64,000 bases of DNA from Nocardiopsis potens DSM 45234. Lineage in GTDB: Bacteria; Actinomycetota; Actinomycetes; Streptosporangiales; Streptosporangiaceae. Below, one piece after another: positions 33,527 through 42,085 of the stretch; positions within the stretch are counted from its first letter, which is position 1; each line of letters begins with the position of its first letter. Under the pieces are notes generated by a model. It saw nothing but the letters and a program-made list of their open reading frames with translations. It ran no database searches and was not told where the DNA came from. The position numbers were made by a program, and so were the translations under genes. The DNA lies in the NCBI RefSeq assembly GCF_000341105.1, contig NZ_ANBB01000016.1, positions 28,738-92,737 on the forward strand. Reading direction: 5' to 3'.

Positions 33527-34798
33527 ATGGCCGCCAAGTCGACGACAGCACCCCGGGAGCGGACGGACAGCGGGCGCGGCCCCGGGAAGGAGCCCCGGCT
33601 GCGGGTGCTCATCGGCAGCGACACCTACCCCCCGGACGTCAACGGGGCCGCCTACTTCACCGAGCGGCTGGCCCGCGGACTGGCCGCGCGCGGCCACGAC
33701 GTGCACGTGGTGTGCGCCTCCACCGCCGGCCGGCCCGGGGTGCACCGGGCCGGCGGGGTGGTCGAGCACCGGCTCCGGTCGATGCCGTCGCTGGTGCACG
33801 AGAGCGTCCGGCTGGCGCTGCCGCCCGGTGCCCCCGGCCACCTGGACCGGCTCCTGGCCCGGCTGCGGCCGGACGCGGTCCACGTGCAGAACCACTTCCT
33901 CGTCGGCCGGCTGCTGCTCGGCGCGGCCCGCCGGTGCGGGGTGCCGGCGGTGGCCACCAACCACTTCATGCCGGAGAACCTGTTCAACTACCTCTACGTC
34001 CCCGGGCCGCTCCGGTCCGGCATCGGCCGGCTGGCCTGGCGCGACTTCCGGCGCGCGCTGGCCGGCGTGCAGCACGTCACCACGCCCACCCGGATCGCCG
34101 CCCAGCTCCTGCTCGACCAGGGGTTCGACCGGCCGGTGGAGGCGGTGTCCTGCGGGATCGACCTGGAGCGGTTCCACCCGCCCGGCGGCGGCCCCGGAGA
34201 GCGGGCCCGGATCCGCGCCCGGCTCGGCGTGCCGGACCGGCCGACCTTCGCCTTCGTCGGCCGGTTGGACGAGGAGAAGCGCATCGAGGACCTGATCCGC
34301 GCGGTCCGCCGGGTCCCGGTGGACGGCGCCCAGCTGGTGCTGGCCGGCACCGGCGCGCAGCGGGCCCGGCTGGAGCGGCTGGCCGAGGAGGAGGGCGTCT
34401 CGGACCGGGTGCGCTTCCTCGGGTTCGTGCCGGAGGAGGACCTCCCGCTGGTCTACCGGGCCGCCGATGCCTTCGCCATCTCCGGGATCGCCGAGCTGCA
34501 GTCGATCGCCACCCTGGAGGCGATGGCCAGCGGGCTGCCGGTGGTGGCCGCGGACGCGATGGCCCTGCCGCACCTGGTGCACGTCGGCCGGAACGGCTAC
34601 CTCTACGAACCGGGCAGCGCGGACGACCTGGCCAAATACCTGGGGGCGATCCTGGCCTCGGCCGGGGAGCGGGCCCGGATGGGCGCGGAGAGCAGGGAGA
34701 TGGCGGCCCGGCACGACCACGAGCGGTCGCTGGACCGGTTCGAGCGGATCTACCGGGACGTGGCCAGCCGGTCGGCGGTGCTCGGCTCCGCCCCCTGA
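33527..34798 (+). CDS. GT4-family glycosyltransferase (423 aa)
   Basis: This is a GT-B fold retaining glycosyltransferase. The N-terminal domain has IGSDTYPPDVNGAAYFTERL, the classic glycine/asparagine loop, and HVQNHFLVGRLLL. The C-terminal domain has FVGRLDEEKRIEDLIRA and the EX7E donor motif region IAELQSIATLEAMASGLPVV. It resembles PimB/MgtA-type mannosyl- or glucosyltransferases acting on lipid acceptors, but the donor and acceptor are not determined. AGGAGG lies six bases before the ATG. Its last 49 bases overlap the end of the convergent DMT transporter gene. Confidence 0.9.
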   Translation: MAAKSTTAPRERTDSGRGPGKEPRLRVLIGSDTYPPDVNGAAYFTERLARGLAARGHDVHVVCASTAGRPGVHRAGGVVEHRLRSMPSLVHESVRLALPPGAPGHLDRLLARLRPDAVHVQNHFLVGRLLLGAARRCGVPAVATNHFMPENLFNYLYVPGPLRSGIGRLAWRDFRRALAGVQHVTTPTRIAAQLLLDQGFDRPVEAVSCGIDLERFHPPGGGPGERARIRARLGVPDRPTFAFVGRLDEEKRIEDLIRAVRRVPVDGAQLVLAGTGAQRARLERLAEEEGVSDRVRFLGFVPEEDLPLVYRAADAFAISGIAELQSIATLEAMASGLPVVAADAMALPHLVHVGRNGYLYEPGSADDLAKYLGAILASAGERARMGAESREMAARHDHERSLDRFERIYRDVASRSAVLGSAP

Positions 34799-35637
34799 AC
34801 CGGCTCCGGCCGCGAGGACCGGGCCAGCACCACCACCCCGACCGCGCCGACCACCGCGGCGACCACCGCGATCGTGCCGTTCACCGGGTCGGTGGGCAGC
34901 CGCTCGCCGAAGCAGAGCACCCCGATCAGGGTGGCCGCGATGGGGTCGCTGATCAGCACGATCGCGTAGGCGAGCGCGAAGTGGCCGGCCCGGTAGGCGT
35001 TCTGGGTGAGCAGCCCGCCGGCCAGGCCGACGGCGACCGCCAGCGCGGTCAGCGGGTGCAGCACCGCGGCCGGGTCGTCCACCGCGACGCTGCCGATCAC
35101 CCGGCCGAAGGCCGAGGCGACCGCGTAGGCGATGCCGCCGCCCAGGGCCAGCGCGCAGGCCCGGGTGCAGTCGTTCCGGGCCCGGCCGACCAGGGTGCAG
35201 GCGAGCATGGCGCCGGCGCCGACCAGGCCGATGACGACCATGTCGGAGGCGCCGGGGTGCGGGCCCTCGGAGGGCGGGATGGTCGACAGCAGCCCGGCGA
35301 GCGCGGCGGTGACCGCCAGCGCCCCGAGCACCTGGGGGGTGCTGAGTCTGCGCTTCTTGAAGAACGCGGAGAGCATCACGGCGAAGAGCAGGCCGCTGAT
35401 CCCGATGGGCTGGATGACCACCAGCGGGGCGTGCCCGAGCGCCCACAGGTGGGCCCCGATGCCGAAGAAGGAGAGGGCGGTCCCGGCCACCCAGAGCGGG
35501 CGCCGCGCCATCGCGCGGATCAGCTGGAGCTGGCCGATGCCGGTGAACGGCGCCGAGGTCAGCGCCCGCTCCTGGAAGGCGGCCCCTGCGGCCGCGGCGA
35601 GGGCCCCCACGATGGCGGTCGCCACAGCCCACAGCAT
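34750..35637 (-). CDS. DMT-superfamily (EamA-like) transporter (295 aa)
   Basis: About nine to ten hydrophobic segments are arranged as two similar halves, the pattern of drug/metabolite transporters. ALSFFGIGAHLWALGHAPLV and IQPIGISGLLFAVMLSAFF belong to the first half, and AYAIVLISDPIAATLIGVLC to the second. The sequence is closest in style to actinobacterial 'DMT family transporter' proteins with DUF-type annotation rather than to RhaT or EmrE. The ATG is used; a TTG one codon earlier is possible. Its 3' end overlaps the glycosyltransferase gene on the other strand. The substrate is unknown. Confidence 0.85.
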   Translation of the reverse strand: MLWAVATAIVGALAAAAGAAFQERALTSAPFTGIGQLQLIRAMARRPLWVAGTALSFFGIGAHLWALGHAPLVVIQPIGISGLLFAVMLSAFFKKRRLSTPQVLGALAVTAALAGLLSTIPPSEGPHPGASDMVVIGLVGAGAMLACTLVGRARNDCTRACALALGGGIAYAVASAFGRVIGSVAVDDPAAVLHPLTALAVAVGLAGGLLTQNAYRAGHFALAYAIVLISDPIAATLIGVLCFGERLPTDPVNGTIAVVAAVVGAVGVVVLARSSRPEPVQGAEPSTADRLATSR

Positions 35638-36258
35638 CAATGGTCCGCCCTTCCCGGTGCCGATCGGGCACCGAAGCGCGCATATCCGCCCTGGTCAGGC
35701 GGTTTCGGACAAGGCCCTTGCGCTTCGCCGCTGATCCGGGCACACGGGTGCCGGAGGTGTACTGCGGCGCGTGCCAGAGGAGTGGGAACACCGGGCGGCG
35801 AAGGCTACCTGAGGTTACTCCAGCTCAGGGATAAAGGGAGCATCAAGGGCTCTCTACCGGGACCGACGCGGAGAGCGGTGCGGATATTCCCCATGGGCTC
35901 CCCTGTGACGGAGCACCGGCGATGCGGCCATGGCGTGCGCGGACGGCACCAGGGACCGGAACCATCGCGAGGGCGGGGCTCAGCGGCGCGGCACCGAACG
36001 GCCGAAACCGGACGAATTTCGCGGCGCACTTGAATCAACGGCAGACCACGTGTTCGGCACGGAACGGCACGTTTCCGTCGACGCGCCCCGCACCCGAAGC
36101 CCTCCGGCCGGCGGTCCCGCCCTGCTCCCCCGGGCCCCTCCTTCTTCCCGGCCCCGGCGGCCGGTGCGCGGGTTCCCCGGGGAGCGTGCTTCTCGGGGGA
36201 GCCGGGAGCGCCGGCCTCCGATGCGGCTCTGCGCGGGGCCGAGGCTCCCGCCCCGTGA
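35638..36258. other. Intergenic region, 621 bases, no gene seen
   Basis: It separates the 3' end of the histidine kinase gene from the start of the DMT transporter gene, both on the minus strand, and should hold the DMT promoter. TTGTCC near 35713 on the minus strand, followed by GGATAT, is a weak promoter candidate. A less GC-rich patch lies at about 35810-35850. Short frames here have poor codon use. Confidence 0.4.
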
Positions 36259-37764
36259 TCACCCCCGGTCTGCGGGCGGTGGACCGCTCGGTGGTCCGTT
36301 CGGCGGTGCGGGCGGCGGTCCGCCCCGGGGGGCGGGGGTGTCGTTCGGGGCGGGGGGTTCGGCCATGGTCGGCAGGGTGAAGCCGATGACCGCGCCGCCC
36401 CCCTCGCGGTTGGCGGCGAACACCGTGCCGCCGTGCGACCGGACGATCTCCTCCACCATGGACAGCCCCAGGCCGGAGCCGGGCAGCGCGCGGGCGGCCG
36501 GGGAGCGGAAGAACCGCTCGAAGACGTGGCCCAGCTCCGCCTCGTCGATGCCCGGGCCGCGGTCGCGGACCTCCACCCGGCCGTTCCGGACCGAGATCTC
36601 GATGGGCGCGGTGCCCTCGGCGTCGAACTTGGCGGCGTTCTCCACCGGGTTGGACAGCGCCCGCTCCAGTGCGGTCGGCCGCCCGTGCACGGTGCTGCCG
36701 TCGGCGTCGACCACGACCTCGCGGCCGGTCCGCCGCCGGGTGCGCTCGGCCACCCGCTCGGCGAGCCCGGCCAGCGGCACGTCCCGGGGCCGCTCGTCCT
36801 CCCGGGTCCCGGTGGCGAGCTGCACCAGCTCGTCCACCAGCCCGGACAGCTCCCGGGTCTCGCCCTGCAGGTCGTCCAGGAGCCGCCGCTGCGCGTCGGG
36901 GGAGAGCCGCTCGAACGAGCGCAGCACGCTCACGTTGGTGCGCAGGCTGGTCAGCGGGGTGCGCAGCTCATGCGAGGCGTTCTGCACCAGGCGCCGCTTC
37001 TCCTCCTCCGAGCCGGCCAGCCGGGCGAGCATGGCGTTGAACGCCCTGCCCAGCCTGCCCACCTCGTCCGGGGAGTCCCCGCCGTTCTCCGGCGCCACCA
37101 GGTCCAGCCGCCCGGTCGAGCTGACCCGCTCGGCGGTCTCGGTGAGCAGCACCAGCCGGCCGGTGACCCTGCGCGACACCAGCCAGCCCGCCCCGGCGGC
37201 GCAGAGCACCACCAGCGCGCCGACGCCGAGGATCTGCAGCGCCAGCACGTCCAGCATCCGCTCCATCGGGGAGAGGCGCTGGCCGATCTGGATGGCGCCG
37301 CGCCCGTCGCCGATGGAGACCGTGGCGATCCGGTACTTCTCGCCGTTGCTGGCGTCCTCCCTGGTCCGCATGGCCCCGGGGGCCTTCTCTGCGGCGACGG
37401 CCCGGTCCGAGGGCCGCACCGGCAGCACCTCGATGCCCTTGTCCGCGCCGATCGGCACCGATACCGCGCCCGAGGAGCTCAGTCCCTGGTAGGTGAAGGA
37501 CTCGGAGTGCAGGAAGTTCAGCGTGCCCCCGGAGCCCAGGGCGAGCGACGGGCTGCTCAGCTCCGAGGAGAGCTGCTCGGCGGTCGCCTCGAACTCGTCC
37601 TGGGCGTCGGAGCGGATCAGCAGCGCCGCGGTGCTGTAGCCGAGGGTGCCCATCAGCAGCCCGACGACCGCCGTCACCAGGGCGAACAGTGCGGCGAACT
37701 TGGTCCCCAGCCGCCAGCCGCCCGGCGAGCCGAGTCGGCGCAGCACGTCGTGCACCGTGCTCAC
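36259..37764 (-). CDS. Sensor histidine kinase with HAMP domain (501 aa)
   Basis: The N-terminal membrane helix (about 20-45), extracytoplasmic sensor (about 46-180) and second helix (about 185-207) are followed by HAMP. The dimerisation domain has the phospho-acceptor His in NASHELRTPLTSL. The ATPase domain has NPVENAAKFD (N box), RDRGPGIDEAE (G1) and GSGLGLSMVEEIVRSHGG (G2). A proline-rich tail (PPAPNDTPAPRGGPPPAPP) ends the protein. The GTG start overlaps the response-regulator stop by four bases. It resembles the MprB/PrrB-type envelope-stress kinases of actinobacteria; the signal is unknown. Confidence 0.93.
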   Translation of the reverse strand: MSTVHDVLRRLGSPGGWRLGTKFAALFALVTAVVGLLMGTLGYSTAALLIRSDAQDEFEATAEQLSSELSSPSLALGSGGTLNFLHSESFTYQGLSSSGAVSVPIGADKGIEVLPVRPSDRAVAAEKAPGAMRTREDASNGEKYRIATVSIGDGRGAIQIGQRLSPMERMLDVLALQILGVGALVVLCAAGAGWLVSRRVTGRLVLLTETAERVSSTGRLDLVAPENGGDSPDEVGRLGRAFNAMLARLAGSEEEKRRLVQNASHELRTPLTSLRTNVSVLRSFERLSPDAQRRLLDDLQGETRELSGLVDELVQLATGTREDERPRDVPLAGLAERVAERTRRRTGREVVVDADGSTVHGRPTALERALSNPVENAAKFDAEGTAPIEISVRNGRVEVRDRGPGIDEAELGHVFERFFRSPAARALPGSGLGLSMVEEIVRSHGGTVFAANREGGGAVIGFTLPTMAEPPAPNDTPAPRGGPPPAPPNGPPSGPPPADRG

Positions 37765-38462
37765 TCCCCCTGGGGGCGCAGCGTGTAGCCGACGCCCCGG
37801 ACCGTCTGGATCAGCGGCGGCGCGTCCGGAGCGTCCAGCTTGCGGCGCAGGTAGCTGATGTAGACCGCGAGGTTCTTCGACTCGGGGCCGAAGTCGTAGC
37901 CCCAGATCCGGTCGTAGATCGTGGAGTGGTCCAGGACCAGGCCGGCGTTGCGGGCGAGCAGCTCCAGCAGGTCGAACTCGGTCTTGGAGAGCTCCACCTC
38001 GCGGCCGCCGCGCCAGACCCGCCGCGCCCCGGGGTCCAGCCGCAGGTCGCCGACGTACAGCACCGGGTCGGTGCCCTCCTCCGGGGCGGGCGCCGCGCGG
38101 CGCAGCAGGGCGCGGATGCGCGCCAGCAGCTCGTCCAGCTCGAAGGGCTTGGGCAGGTAGTCGTCGGCCCCGGCGTCCAGGCCGGCGACCCGGTCGGGCG
38201 TCTCCACCCGGGCGGTCAGCATCAGGATCGGGGTGCGGTCGCCCTCGGCGCGCAGCACGCGGGTCACGCCCAGCCCGTCGACGCCCGGCATCATCACGTC
38301 CAGGACCAGCAGGTCGACCGGGCCCCCGTGCACGGTCGCGATGGCCTGGACGCCGTCCTCCGCGGTCAGCACGTCGTACCCCTCCAGCTGGAGCGCGCGC
38401 TCCAGGGACTCGCGGATGGCACGGTCGTCGTCGGCGATGAGCACGCGGCTGGAGGAGGTCAT
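37761..38462 (-). CDS. OmpR/PhoB-type response regulator (233 aa)
   Basis: The receiver domain (1-115) has the acidic pair in VLIADDD, the phospho-acceptor Asp in LLVLDVMMPGVDG and the conserved Lys in DDYLPKPFELDELLAR. The C-terminal winged helix (about 135-233) ends with SYLRRKLDAP and IQTVRGVGYTLR. It is co-transcribed with, and translationally coupled to, the following histidine kinase. The overall sequence resembles MprA and PrrA regulators. No good Shine-Dalgarno precedes the ATG. Confidence 0.94.
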   Translation of the reverse strand: MTSSSRVLIADDDRAIRESLERALQLEGYDVLTAEDGVQAIATVHGGPVDLLVLDVMMPGVDGLGVTRVLRAEGDRTPILMLTARVETPDRVAGLDAGADDYLPKPFELDELLARIRALLRRAAPAPEEGTDPVLYVGDLRLDPGARRVWRGGREVELSKTEFDLLELLARNAGLVLDHSTIYDRIWGYDFGPESKNLAVYISYLRRKLDAPDAPPLIQTVRGVGYTLRPQGE

Positions 38463-38701
38463 GGGCGCAATGCTCGCCCATCCGGGTGAGATGAGGGTAA
38501 GAGGACACGGCGGATCGGGTGAGCGGTGCCGGCGGAGAGGGGCGCGGGCCGGGTGCGGACCGGGCGCGGGTGAGGGGGAGGCCACCGGGTGCCGTGACGG
38601 ACGGGACTCCGCCGCGGTGCCTGCCCCCGCCGACCGCGGGGTATGACCCTGCACAGCCGCCCCGCCGGGCGGGGAGCCGCCCGGGGCGCGGGGGAGTCCC
38701 G

Positions 38702-39628
38702 ATGGAGAGCGAGGAACGCGAGATGGGTTCCGTTTCCGGACAGAACTGGGTCGTGGTCGGCGTGGACGGCTCGGACTCCAGCAGGTACGCGCTGGAGTGG
38801 TCGGCCAACCAGGCGGCCGGTTACGGCCTGGGCGTCCGCATCGTCACCGCGGTCTGGCCGCCCGACTCCGAGGGCCTGTTCGGGGAGGGGATCCGGTTCC
38901 GGGAGGGCGAGGAGACGCCCCGGGAGCACGACGCGCGGGCGCTGCTGGCCTACGCGCGCGACTGGGTGCTCCGGCTCTTCCCGGAGCTCGATGTGGAGAC
39001 GCGGGAGGTGCACGACCGCCCGTCCCAGGCGCTGCTGGACGCCGCCGGGGAGCCCGGCGTGGCCTGCGTGGTGGTGGGTTCGCGCGGGCTGGGCGGGCTG
39101 GCGTCGGCGTTCGTCGGCTCGGTCGGCGTGGAGCTGGCCGCGAAGTCCCCGGTGCCCACGGTGGTGCTGCCCAAGTCGCACGAGACCGCGGAGGGGAGGC
39201 GCGGCCGGATCGTGGTGGGCGTGGACGGCTCCGAAGCCGGCGGGCGCGCCCTGGACTTCGCCTTCCGCCAGGCGGAGCGGAGCGGCGCGGAGATCGTCGC
39301 GATCTGCGCCTGGCAGCCGATGGCGGCGTTCGCCTCCTCGATCGGCCCGGTGCCGCCGGAGGCCTTCGACGACGAGGTGGTGGAGGCGGCGGCGCGCCGC
39401 ACCGCGGAGGCCGCCCTGGAGGAGCCGAAGAGCCGCCACCCCGAGGTCGCGGTGGAGCTGCGCACCGTCCGGGCCCACCCGGTGGTGGCCATGCTGGAGG
39501 AGAGCACCCCGGCCGACCTGATCGTGGTCGGCTCGCGCGGCCGCGGCGGCTTCAAGGGCCTGCTGCTGGGCTCGGTCAGCCAGTCGGTGCTGCACGGCGC
39601 GCACGGCCCGGTCGTGGTGGTGCGCTGA
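38702..39628 (+). CDS. Tandem-domain universal stress protein (308 aa)
   Basis: Two UspA domains (about 15-155 and 165-308) each begin with a VVVGVDGS or IVVGVDGSEAG motif. Each ends in a nucleotide-binding G-2x-G-9x-G(S) loop (VVGSRGLGG...GSVG and VVGSRGRGGFKGLLLGSVSQ). Both ATP-binding loops are intact. In mycobacteria and Streptomyces such proteins respond to hypoxia or stationary phase. Two starts are plausible: the ATG used here follows GGGGAG, and another ATG seven codons later follows GAGG. It is divergent from the two-component system. Confidence 0.92.
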   Translation: MESEEREMGSVSGQNWVVVGVDGSDSSRYALEWSANQAAGYGLGVRIVTAVWPPDSEGLFGEGIRFREGEETPREHDARALLAYARDWVLRLFPELDVETREVHDRPSQALLDAAGEPGVACVVVGSRGLGGLASAFVGSVGVELAAKSPVPTVVLPKSHETAEGRRGRIVVGVDGSEAGGRALDFAFRQAERSGAEIVAICAWQPMAAFASSIGPVPPEAFDDEVVEAAARRTAEAALEEPKSRHPEVAVELRTVRAHPVVAMLEESTPADLIVVGSRGRGGFKGLLLGSVSQSVLHGAHGPVVVVR

Positions 39629-39748
39629 CGCCGGTCGCCCCCTTCATTCCCCGATCAACGGCAGGGGGAGGGGCGCTCCGCGGTCTGCGGCCGCCTCCGC
39701 CCGGCCGACCCTTGACGGTCGGGAGGCGGGCACGGTTCACTTGCCGGA

Positions 39749-39762
39749 ACCGACCGGTTGGT
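39749..39762. promoter_or_regulatory. TetR-type operator candidate upstream of quinone oxidoreductase gene
   Basis: ACCGACC|GGTTGGT matches in six of seven arm positions and is 28 bases before the GTG start. Palindromes of the ACCNACCGGTNGGT form are bound by TetR regulators of fatty-acid and aromatic catabolism in actinobacteria. No tetR gene is adjacent. Confidence 0.5.
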
Positions 39763-39789
39763 ATCTGTGCTCGAAGGGTGGAGGCGGCA

Positions 39790-40785
39790 GTGAAGGCGTT
39801 GCGGGTGCACGGTCCGGGTGAGCCGAAGGACGTACTGGTCGCGGAGGAGGTCGACGTCCCCCGCCCGGGCGAGGGCGAGCTGCTGGTCCGGGTGCGCGCG
39901 GCCGCGGTCAACTTCCCCGACGCCCTGCTCTGCCGGGGCATGTACCAGGTCCGGCCGGACCCGCCGTTCACCCCCGGCGTGGAGCTCTGCGCCGACGTGG
40001 TGGAGGCCGGCCCCGGCGCGCCCGCCTCCGCCCCGGCCCCCGGTGCCCGGATCATCGGCGGCACCGCGCTGCCCGCCGGGGCCTTCGCCGAGTACGCGCT
40101 GGTCCCCGCGGACGCGGCCTTCCCCGCACCCGAAGCGCTCGACGACGGCGAGGCCGCCTCGCTCTTCATCGGCTACCAGACCGGCTGGTTCGCGCTGCAC
40201 CGCCGGGCGAACCTGCAGCCGGGGGAGACCGTCCTGGTGCACGCCGCCGCGGGCGGCGTCGGCAGCGCCGCGGTCCAGCTGGCCAAGGCGGCCGGAGCCC
40301 GGGTGATCGGCGTCGCCGGCGGGCCGGAGAAGGCGCGCATCGCCCGCGAGCTCGGCGCCGACGTGGTGGTCGACCGGCACACCGAGGACTTCGTCGCCGT
40401 GGTCAAGGAGGAGACCGGCGGGCGCGGCGCCGACGTCGTCTTCGACCCGGTCGGCGGCGACTCCTTCGCCCGCTCCACCAAGTGCATCGCCTTCGAGGGC
40501 CGCATCGTCGTCATCGGCTTCGCCAGCGGCGACATCCCGAAGCAGGCGCTCAACCACGTGCTGATCAAGAACTACTCGCTGCTCGGGCTGCACTGGGGGC
40601 TGTACCGGCAGCGCGCGCCCCAGCACATCCCCGCCTGCCACGAGCGGCTGACCGAACTGGCCACGAAGGGCCTGATCAAGCCGCTGGTGAGCGAGCGGAT
40701 CGGGTTCGGCGGCCTGGCCGACGGCGTGCAGCGGCTCGCCGACGGCTCCACCACCGGCCGCCTGGTGTTCGACCCGACCGCCTAG
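39790..40785 (+). CDS. NADPH:quinone oxidoreductase family protein, zinc-free MDR (331 aa)
   Basis: This is a medium-chain dehydrogenase/reductase of the quinone oxidoreductase branch. The GroES-like N-terminal domain has VRAAAVNFPDALLCRGMYQ and lacks the zinc cysteine/histidine ligands. The Rossmann domain has VLVHAAAGGVGSAAVQLAKA near residue 155 and the late segment KNYSLLGLHWGLYRQRAP typical of actinobacterial members linked with acyl-CoA metabolism. GGAGG lies five bases before the GTG. A TetR-type palindrome upstream implies regulation by an unlinked repressor. Confidence 0.9.
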   Translation: MKALRVHGPGEPKDVLVAEEVDVPRPGEGELLVRVRAAAVNFPDALLCRGMYQVRPDPPFTPGVELCADVVEAGPGAPASAPAPGARIIGGTALPAGAFAEYALVPADAAFPAPEALDDGEAASLFIGYQTGWFALHRRANLQPGETVLVHAAAGGVGSAAVQLAKAAGARVIGVAGGPEKARIARELGADVVVDRHTEDFVAVVKEETGGRGADVVFDPVGGDSFARSTKCIAFEGRIVVIGFASGDIPKQALNHVLIKNYSLLGLHWGLYRQRAPQHIPACHERLTELATKGLIKPLVSERIGFGGLADGVQRLADGSTTGRLVFDPTA

Positions 40786-40793
40786 ACCACCCC

Positions 40794-40857
40794 CGATGAC
40801 CTCGGCGCCGTCGCCGTCACGGTCGGCTTCGAGACGGCGACGACGCCGAGATCATCG
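40794..40857. repeat. Intergenic palindrome (GATGATC type)
   Basis: CGATGACCTCGGCGCCGTCG and the far end CGACGACGCCGAGATCATCG are near-complements; the unit is 64 bp. It is followed directly by three tandem copies of an 8-bp repeat (GCCCGGAT). It lies between the quinone oxidoreductase and SDR genes on the same strand. Confidence 0.75.
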
Positions 40858-40935
40858 CCCGGATGCCCGGATGCCCGGATGCCGACCCTCGTCCCCCGCC
40901 CCCGATCCACCGCGCAGAAAGGCAGGACCCTCCCC

Positions 40936-41730
40936 ATGCCAGGTCCGTTCTCCACCCCCGGCAGCACCGCGGTCGTCACCGGCGGCGCCGGCGGCATCGG
41001 CCGGGCGATCGCCGAGCGGCTGCTGGCCGACGGCGCCGCGCACGTGGTCGTCGCCGACCTCGACGCCGGGCGGGCCGAGGCCGTCGCCGCCGAACTCGGC
41101 GACCGGGCCACCGCCGAGGCGTTCGACGTCGCCGACGAGCGGGCCGTGGCCGAGGCCGCCGCCCGGATCGAGGCCGAGGTCGCCCCGATCGACCTGTGGT
41201 GCTCCAACGCCGGCGTCGCGGCCGGCGCGGGGCTCGGCGACGACCGGGACTGGGAGCTGTCCTGGCGGGTGCACGTGATGGCGCACGTCTACGCCGCGCG
41301 GGCGGTCCTCCCGCGGATGGCGGCGCGCGGCGGCGGGCACCTCATGGTCACCGCGTCCGCGGCCGGGCTGCTCACCAACCTGGACACCGCGCCCTACACG
41401 GTGACCAAGCACGGCGCGGTCGCCCTCGCCGAGTGGCTGTCGATCCGGCACGCGGAGGAGGGCATCTCGGTGTCCTGCCTGTGCCCGCAGGGCGTGAACA
41501 CGGCGATGACCGCCGGGGACTCGGCGGAGGCCTCCACCCGGCTGGGCGGCGCCTACCTGGAACCCGCCGAGGTCGCCGACTCGGTCGCCGCGGCGCTGCG
41601 CGACGGCTCCTTCCTCATCCTCCCGCACCCCGAGGCGGCCGTCTTCGAGCAGCGCCGCGCCACCGACCGGGACCGCTGGCTGGCCGGCATGCGCCGGGCC
41701 TGGGCCAAGCTCTCCGCCACCCGCTCCTGA
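40936..41730 (+). CDS. Short-chain dehydrogenase/reductase (264 aa)
   Basis: This is a classical SDR. The cofactor loop is VTGGAGGIGRAIAERL (13-28), with ADLDAGRAE after beta-2, suggesting NAD(H). CSNAGVAAG is the NAG motif, the catalytic Ser is in VTASAAGLL, and the Tyr-x3-Lys is in APYTVTKHG. CLCPQGVNTAM is the PG region. An earlier in-frame ATG lies in the palindrome-proximal DNA and is not used. It could be co-transcribed with the upstream quinone oxidoreductase gene, although the palindrome between them may reduce read-through. Confidence 0.9.
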   Translation: MPGPFSTPGSTAVVTGGAGGIGRAIAERLLADGAAHVVVADLDAGRAEAVAAELGDRATAEAFDVADERAVAEAAARIEAEVAPIDLWCSNAGVAAGAGLGDDRDWELSWRVHVMAHVYAARAVLPRMAARGGGHLMVTASAAGLLTNLDTAPYTVTKHGAVALAEWLSIRHAEEGISVSCLCPQGVNTAMTAGDSAEASTRLGGAYLEPAEVADSVAAALRDGSFLILPHPEAAVFEQRRATDRDRWLAGMRRAWAKLSATRS

Positions 41731-42085
41731 CCGGCCCGCGCGCCCGCCGAGGGACGGGAGCCTCCTCGGATCAGGGCCGCCCGCTCTTCGGGCGACCGCG
41801 GGGCGGTGCGGGGGCCGGAGGACGCCCGGAGGCCCGTGCCCGTGCGCCCGGTGCGGGCCGGGCGGGAGAGCACCGGCGCCGGCTCCCCCCGGGGGGCGCG
41901 GGGTCCAGGGATCACCGGGGCCGAAGCGGGGAAGGACGGTAGCCGGGCCGGTTCCCCGCTCCGGGCGGGGCGCCCGGCCCGCGCCGCAGACGGTTCCGAC
42001 GAACGGAGGCCCCCGTGCCCGCCCGATCCCCCTCCGGTCCGCCCCGCCGCCCGCGCCCCTGCGGGCCCGCAGCCGGGGAGGCCCG
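41731..42085. other. Intergenic region, 355 bases, no gene seen
   Basis: The stretch between the SDR and anmK genes is GC-rich with several short self-complementary runs (for example CCCCCCGGGGGG near 41887) but no convincing terminator, operator or gene. It presumably contains the anmK promoter. Confidence 0.35.

Noticed and set aside
35805..36258. Small genes in the gap downstream of the histidine kinase gene
   Set aside because: Short frames here lack ribosome binding sites and have codon use unlike the neighbouring genes.
36259..38808. Apparent fusion of response regulator and histidine kinase in one frame
   Set aside because: The kinase frame remains open upstream but reads as Arg/Pro-rich noise there; the regulator is in another frame with a GTGA overlap, the usual two-gene layout.
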